From contig JAITIG010000044.1 in assembly GCA_031279575.1 (NCBI GenBank), positions 1 through 7,148 of the forward strand: 7,148 bases of DNA, given 5' to 3'. The stretch's first letter is position 1, and every line of letters begins with the position of its first letter. Positions 5,959 through 7,148 of the stretch are shown one piece after another. A program made the translations under genes and the position numbers. Source of the DNA: Bifidobacteriaceae bacterium (GTDB lineage: Bacteria; Actinomycetota; Actinomycetes; Actinomycetales; WQXJ01). The notes beneath the pieces are model-generated. The model worked only from the letters and a program-made list of their open reading frames with translations, was not told the DNA's origin and ran no database searches.

Positions 5959-6657
5959 GGCCAAGGGCCGGCCGGGCCCGGTGGGCCGGGGGGCGGGGCG
6001 GTGATCGAGGTCAACCGCATTTTGGCGCCTGTGACTGTGCTGGGATGGGGCCGGCGGGTGGGGCTGTGGGTCCAAGGCTGCCGCCTGGCCTGCCCGGGTT
6101 GCGCCTCGGTGGACACCTGGCAGCGCGGCGCCGGGCGCGACTGGGCCGCAGACCGCCTGGCCGAAGTTCTGGCTCAAACCGCCCTGCAAGGCGACCTCGA
6201 CGGCCTGACTCTGACCGGCGGCGAGCCGTTGGACCAAGCCGAAGCCCTGGCCCAGGTGGTGCGGCAAGTCACCGCCGCCGTGCGCCAAGCCCGCGCCGGC
6301 GACTCCCATCCCAAGCCGTTTGACGTGCTCGTTTTCACGGGCTATCCGGCCGCCGCCGGCCGCCGCCGGGCCGGCCCGCTGTGGGGGCTGGTGGACGCGG
6401 CCGTGGCCGGCCCCTACCGCCAAGCCCAGCCCAGCGCGGAGCCGCTGGTGGCGAGCGCCAACCAAGAGTTGCTGGCCCTGACCGCCCTGGGCCGCGCCCG
6501 CTACCCGCTAAGCGACCAGACCCCCCGCATGCAAGCCGTCGCCGCCGATGGCGACCTGGTCATGGTGGGCTTGCCGCGCCCCGGCGACCTGGACCGCATC
6601 GAGGCCGGGCTGCGCCGGCGCGGAGTCTTCCTCGGCGAGGTGTCCTGGCGCCGCTGA
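5956..6657 (+). CDS. Small radical SAM protein, NrdG/PflA activating-enzyme type
   Basis: 233 residues from the ATG at 5956; starts at 5935 or 6001 are possible. The GTG at 6001 would drop a Gly/Pro-rich leader and begin directly with IEVNRILAPVTVLG, the first family-like segment. WVQGCRLACPGCAS holds the CX3CX2C motif (Cys42, Cys46, Cys49) that binds the SAM-cleaving 4Fe-4S cluster. LTLTGGEPLDQ has the GGE motif (88-90) that contacts the SAM amino group. FTGYPA (127-132), GPYR and SANQELLAL match the C-terminal half of NrdG-like activases. No extra Cys cluster for auxiliary Fe-S centres is seen. Such enzymes cleave SAM to a 5'-deoxyadenosyl radical that activates a glycyl radical enzyme or modifies a protein or small substrate. 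No NrdD, PFL or precursor peptide is nearby, so the substrate is unknown. It lies 33 bases after the TPR gene, same strand, and is probably co-transcribed with it. Confidence 0.91.
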   Translation: MGQGPAGPGGPGGGAVIEVNRILAPVTVLGWGRRVGLWVQGCRLACPGCASVDTWQRGAGRDWAADRLAEVLAQTALQGDLDGLTLTGGEPLDQAEALAQVVRQVTAAVRQARAGDSHPKPFDVLVFTGYPAAAGRRRAGPLWGLVDAAVAGPYRQAQPSAEPLVASANQELLALTALGRARYPLSDQTPRMQAVAADGDLVMVGLPRPGDLDRIEAGLRRRGVFLGEVSWRR

Positions 6658-6700
6658 CCCGACCGCCCCCGCCCAAACCCAACCAGCAAGGCCAGCCCCC

Positions 6701-6819
6701 GCGGCAGGGCCGGGCGCCGCCGACGCCATCCGCCCAACGGGGCCGGGCCCAACAGGCAACGCTGCCACCAGCGGCAGGACCAGGCGCCGCTGACGTCATC
6801 GGCACCCGGGCCGGGCCTC
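6701..6819 (+). repeat. Imperfect direct repeat, period about 70 bases
   Basis: 6701-6730 and 6771-6800 match at 26 of 30 positions with no gap; all four differences are transitions (G/A or C/T). The resemblance continues in a GGGCCGGGCC-like block at about 6739-6749 and 6808-6817. Only the downstream copy contains the perfect 8-base palindrome TGACGTCA (6791-6798); the upstream copy has CGACGCCA. It may be a tandem duplication that later diverged, or a paired binding site. Confidence 0.65.
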
Positions 6820-6861
6820 ATCGCCTGCGCCAGCGCCGGGAGCGGGGCCCGCGGCGCGCAT

Positions 6862-6895
6862 GCCGGGCCGGACGGCGCCGCTGGCGGCGCCCGGC
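6862..6895 (+). other. Nested GC hairpin, possible weak terminator or regulatory stem
   Basis: GCCGGGC (6862-6868) pairs with GCCCGGC (6889-6895), and an inner GCCG/CGGC stem (6877-6880 with 6885-6888) can form within the loop. No T-run follows. It ends 11 bases before the -10-like box of the last gene. Such stems arise easily by chance in DNA of this composition. Confidence 0.22.
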
Positions 6896-6906
6896 TGGCG
6901 GCAGGC

Positions 6907-6921
6907 TAGCGTTGGGGGGTG
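6907..6921 (+). promoter_or_regulatory. -10-like box, possible leaderless start
   Basis: TAGCGT (6907-6912) fits TAnnnT and ends 6 bases before the GTG at 6919, again allowing transcription to start at the first codon. The G-run between them (6914-6919) could alternatively serve as a very close, poor ribosome binding site. No convincing -35 element is seen. Confidence 0.38.
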
Positions 6922-7148
6922 GCTTCCCCCATTCGAATCGCGGTGGTGCCAGGCGCGTCCCCGTTCCTGCTGCTCAGCGGCGCCAGCCTGGCCCAAGCCG
7001 ACCAAGCGCTGCCGGAAGCCGAGAGCCTGCCGGTGGGCGACGGCATCGGCCTGGTGTTGTGCGGCGTGGCGGGCCAAGCCCCGCCGGGGACGCGCTGGGA
7101 GCCGGCGCGCTCGGCGCTGGGACGGCTCAACGCCGCGCAGCAGGCGGT
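6919..7148 (+). CDS. Unrecognised protein, N-terminal 76 residues
   Basis: An open frame from the GTG at 6919 with no stop before the window end. Third codon positions are strongly G/C from about the tenth codon on, as in the other genes here, which supports real coding; the minus-strand frames in this stretch are then shadows. The protein starts MASPIRIAVVPGASPFLLLSG and continues through LPVGDGIGLVLCGVAG to TRWEPARSALGRLNAAQQ. IRIAVVPGA looks like a first beta strand and turn of an alpha/beta domain. No signal peptide with a basic start and hydrophobic core is clear, and I do not recognise a family. It is separated from the radical SAM gene by 261 bases and appears to have its own promoter, so it is probably a separate unit. 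Confidence 0.62.
   Translation, partial: MASPIRIAVVPGASPFLLLSGASLAQADQALPEAESLPVGDGIGLVLCGVAGQAPPGTRWEPARSALGRLNAAQQA

Larger units (their letters stand above)
6658..6918 (+). other. Non-coding spacer after the cassette
   Basis: 261 bases with no supported gene on either strand; open frames reaching in from the minus strand are shadows of the radical SAM gene. It contains the 70-base-period direct repeat (6701-6819), a nested hairpin (6862-6895) and the -10-like box just before the next GTG. No stem followed by a T-run is present, so a classical intrinsic terminator cannot be called. Confidence 0.6.

Noticed and set aside
5680..6465. A minus-strand frame with GGIGG-type repeats spanning the TPR end and radical SAM start
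   Set aside because: The repeats are the reverse reading of the PGAP tandem repeat, and the rest is opposite the well-supported radical SAM gene.

Overview
The window looks like a chromosomal segment of a high-GC actinobacterium. The evidence is the very high GC, strong G/C preference at third codon positions, Ala/Pro/Gly-rich proteins, frequent GTG starts and TAGxxT-type -10 boxes placed a few bases before a GTG. Phylum is an inference from composition and gene families; genus cannot be told. All supported genes lie on the + strand.

Layout. (1) 1-605: a VapBC-type toxin-antitoxin pair. The antitoxin is cut by the window start and its stop overlaps the toxin start by one base. (2) 606-755: a short spacer holding the probable promoter of the next unit. 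(3) 756-6657: a three-gene cassette that is the core of the window. It holds an Hsp90/HtpG-like ATPase of the divergent actinobacterial type with a Pro/Ala-rich tail, a 1057-residue TPR/helical-repeat protein whose start lies inside the end of the Hsp90 gene behind a near-perfect Shine-Dalgarno, and a small radical SAM protein of the NrdG/PflA activating-enzyme type. (4) 6658-6918: a non-coding stretch with a 70-base-period imperfect direct repeat, a nested GC hairpin and a -10-like box. (5) 6919-7148: the start of an unrecognised gene that runs off the window.

Working together. The 17-base overlap and strong internal ribosome binding site imply coupled production of the Hsp90-like protein and the TPR protein. 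TPR proteins are classic Hsp90 co-chaperones in eukaryotes, so a bacterial Hsp90 paralogue co-translated with a dedicated TPR partner suggests a physical complex. Adding a radical SAM enzyme suggests that a client or the TPR protein itself is modified, or that the chaperone pair serves a radical/Fe-S enzyme. This assignment is inference: each family is recognisable, but I know of no described function for the three together. It is the best candidate here for an undescribed system.
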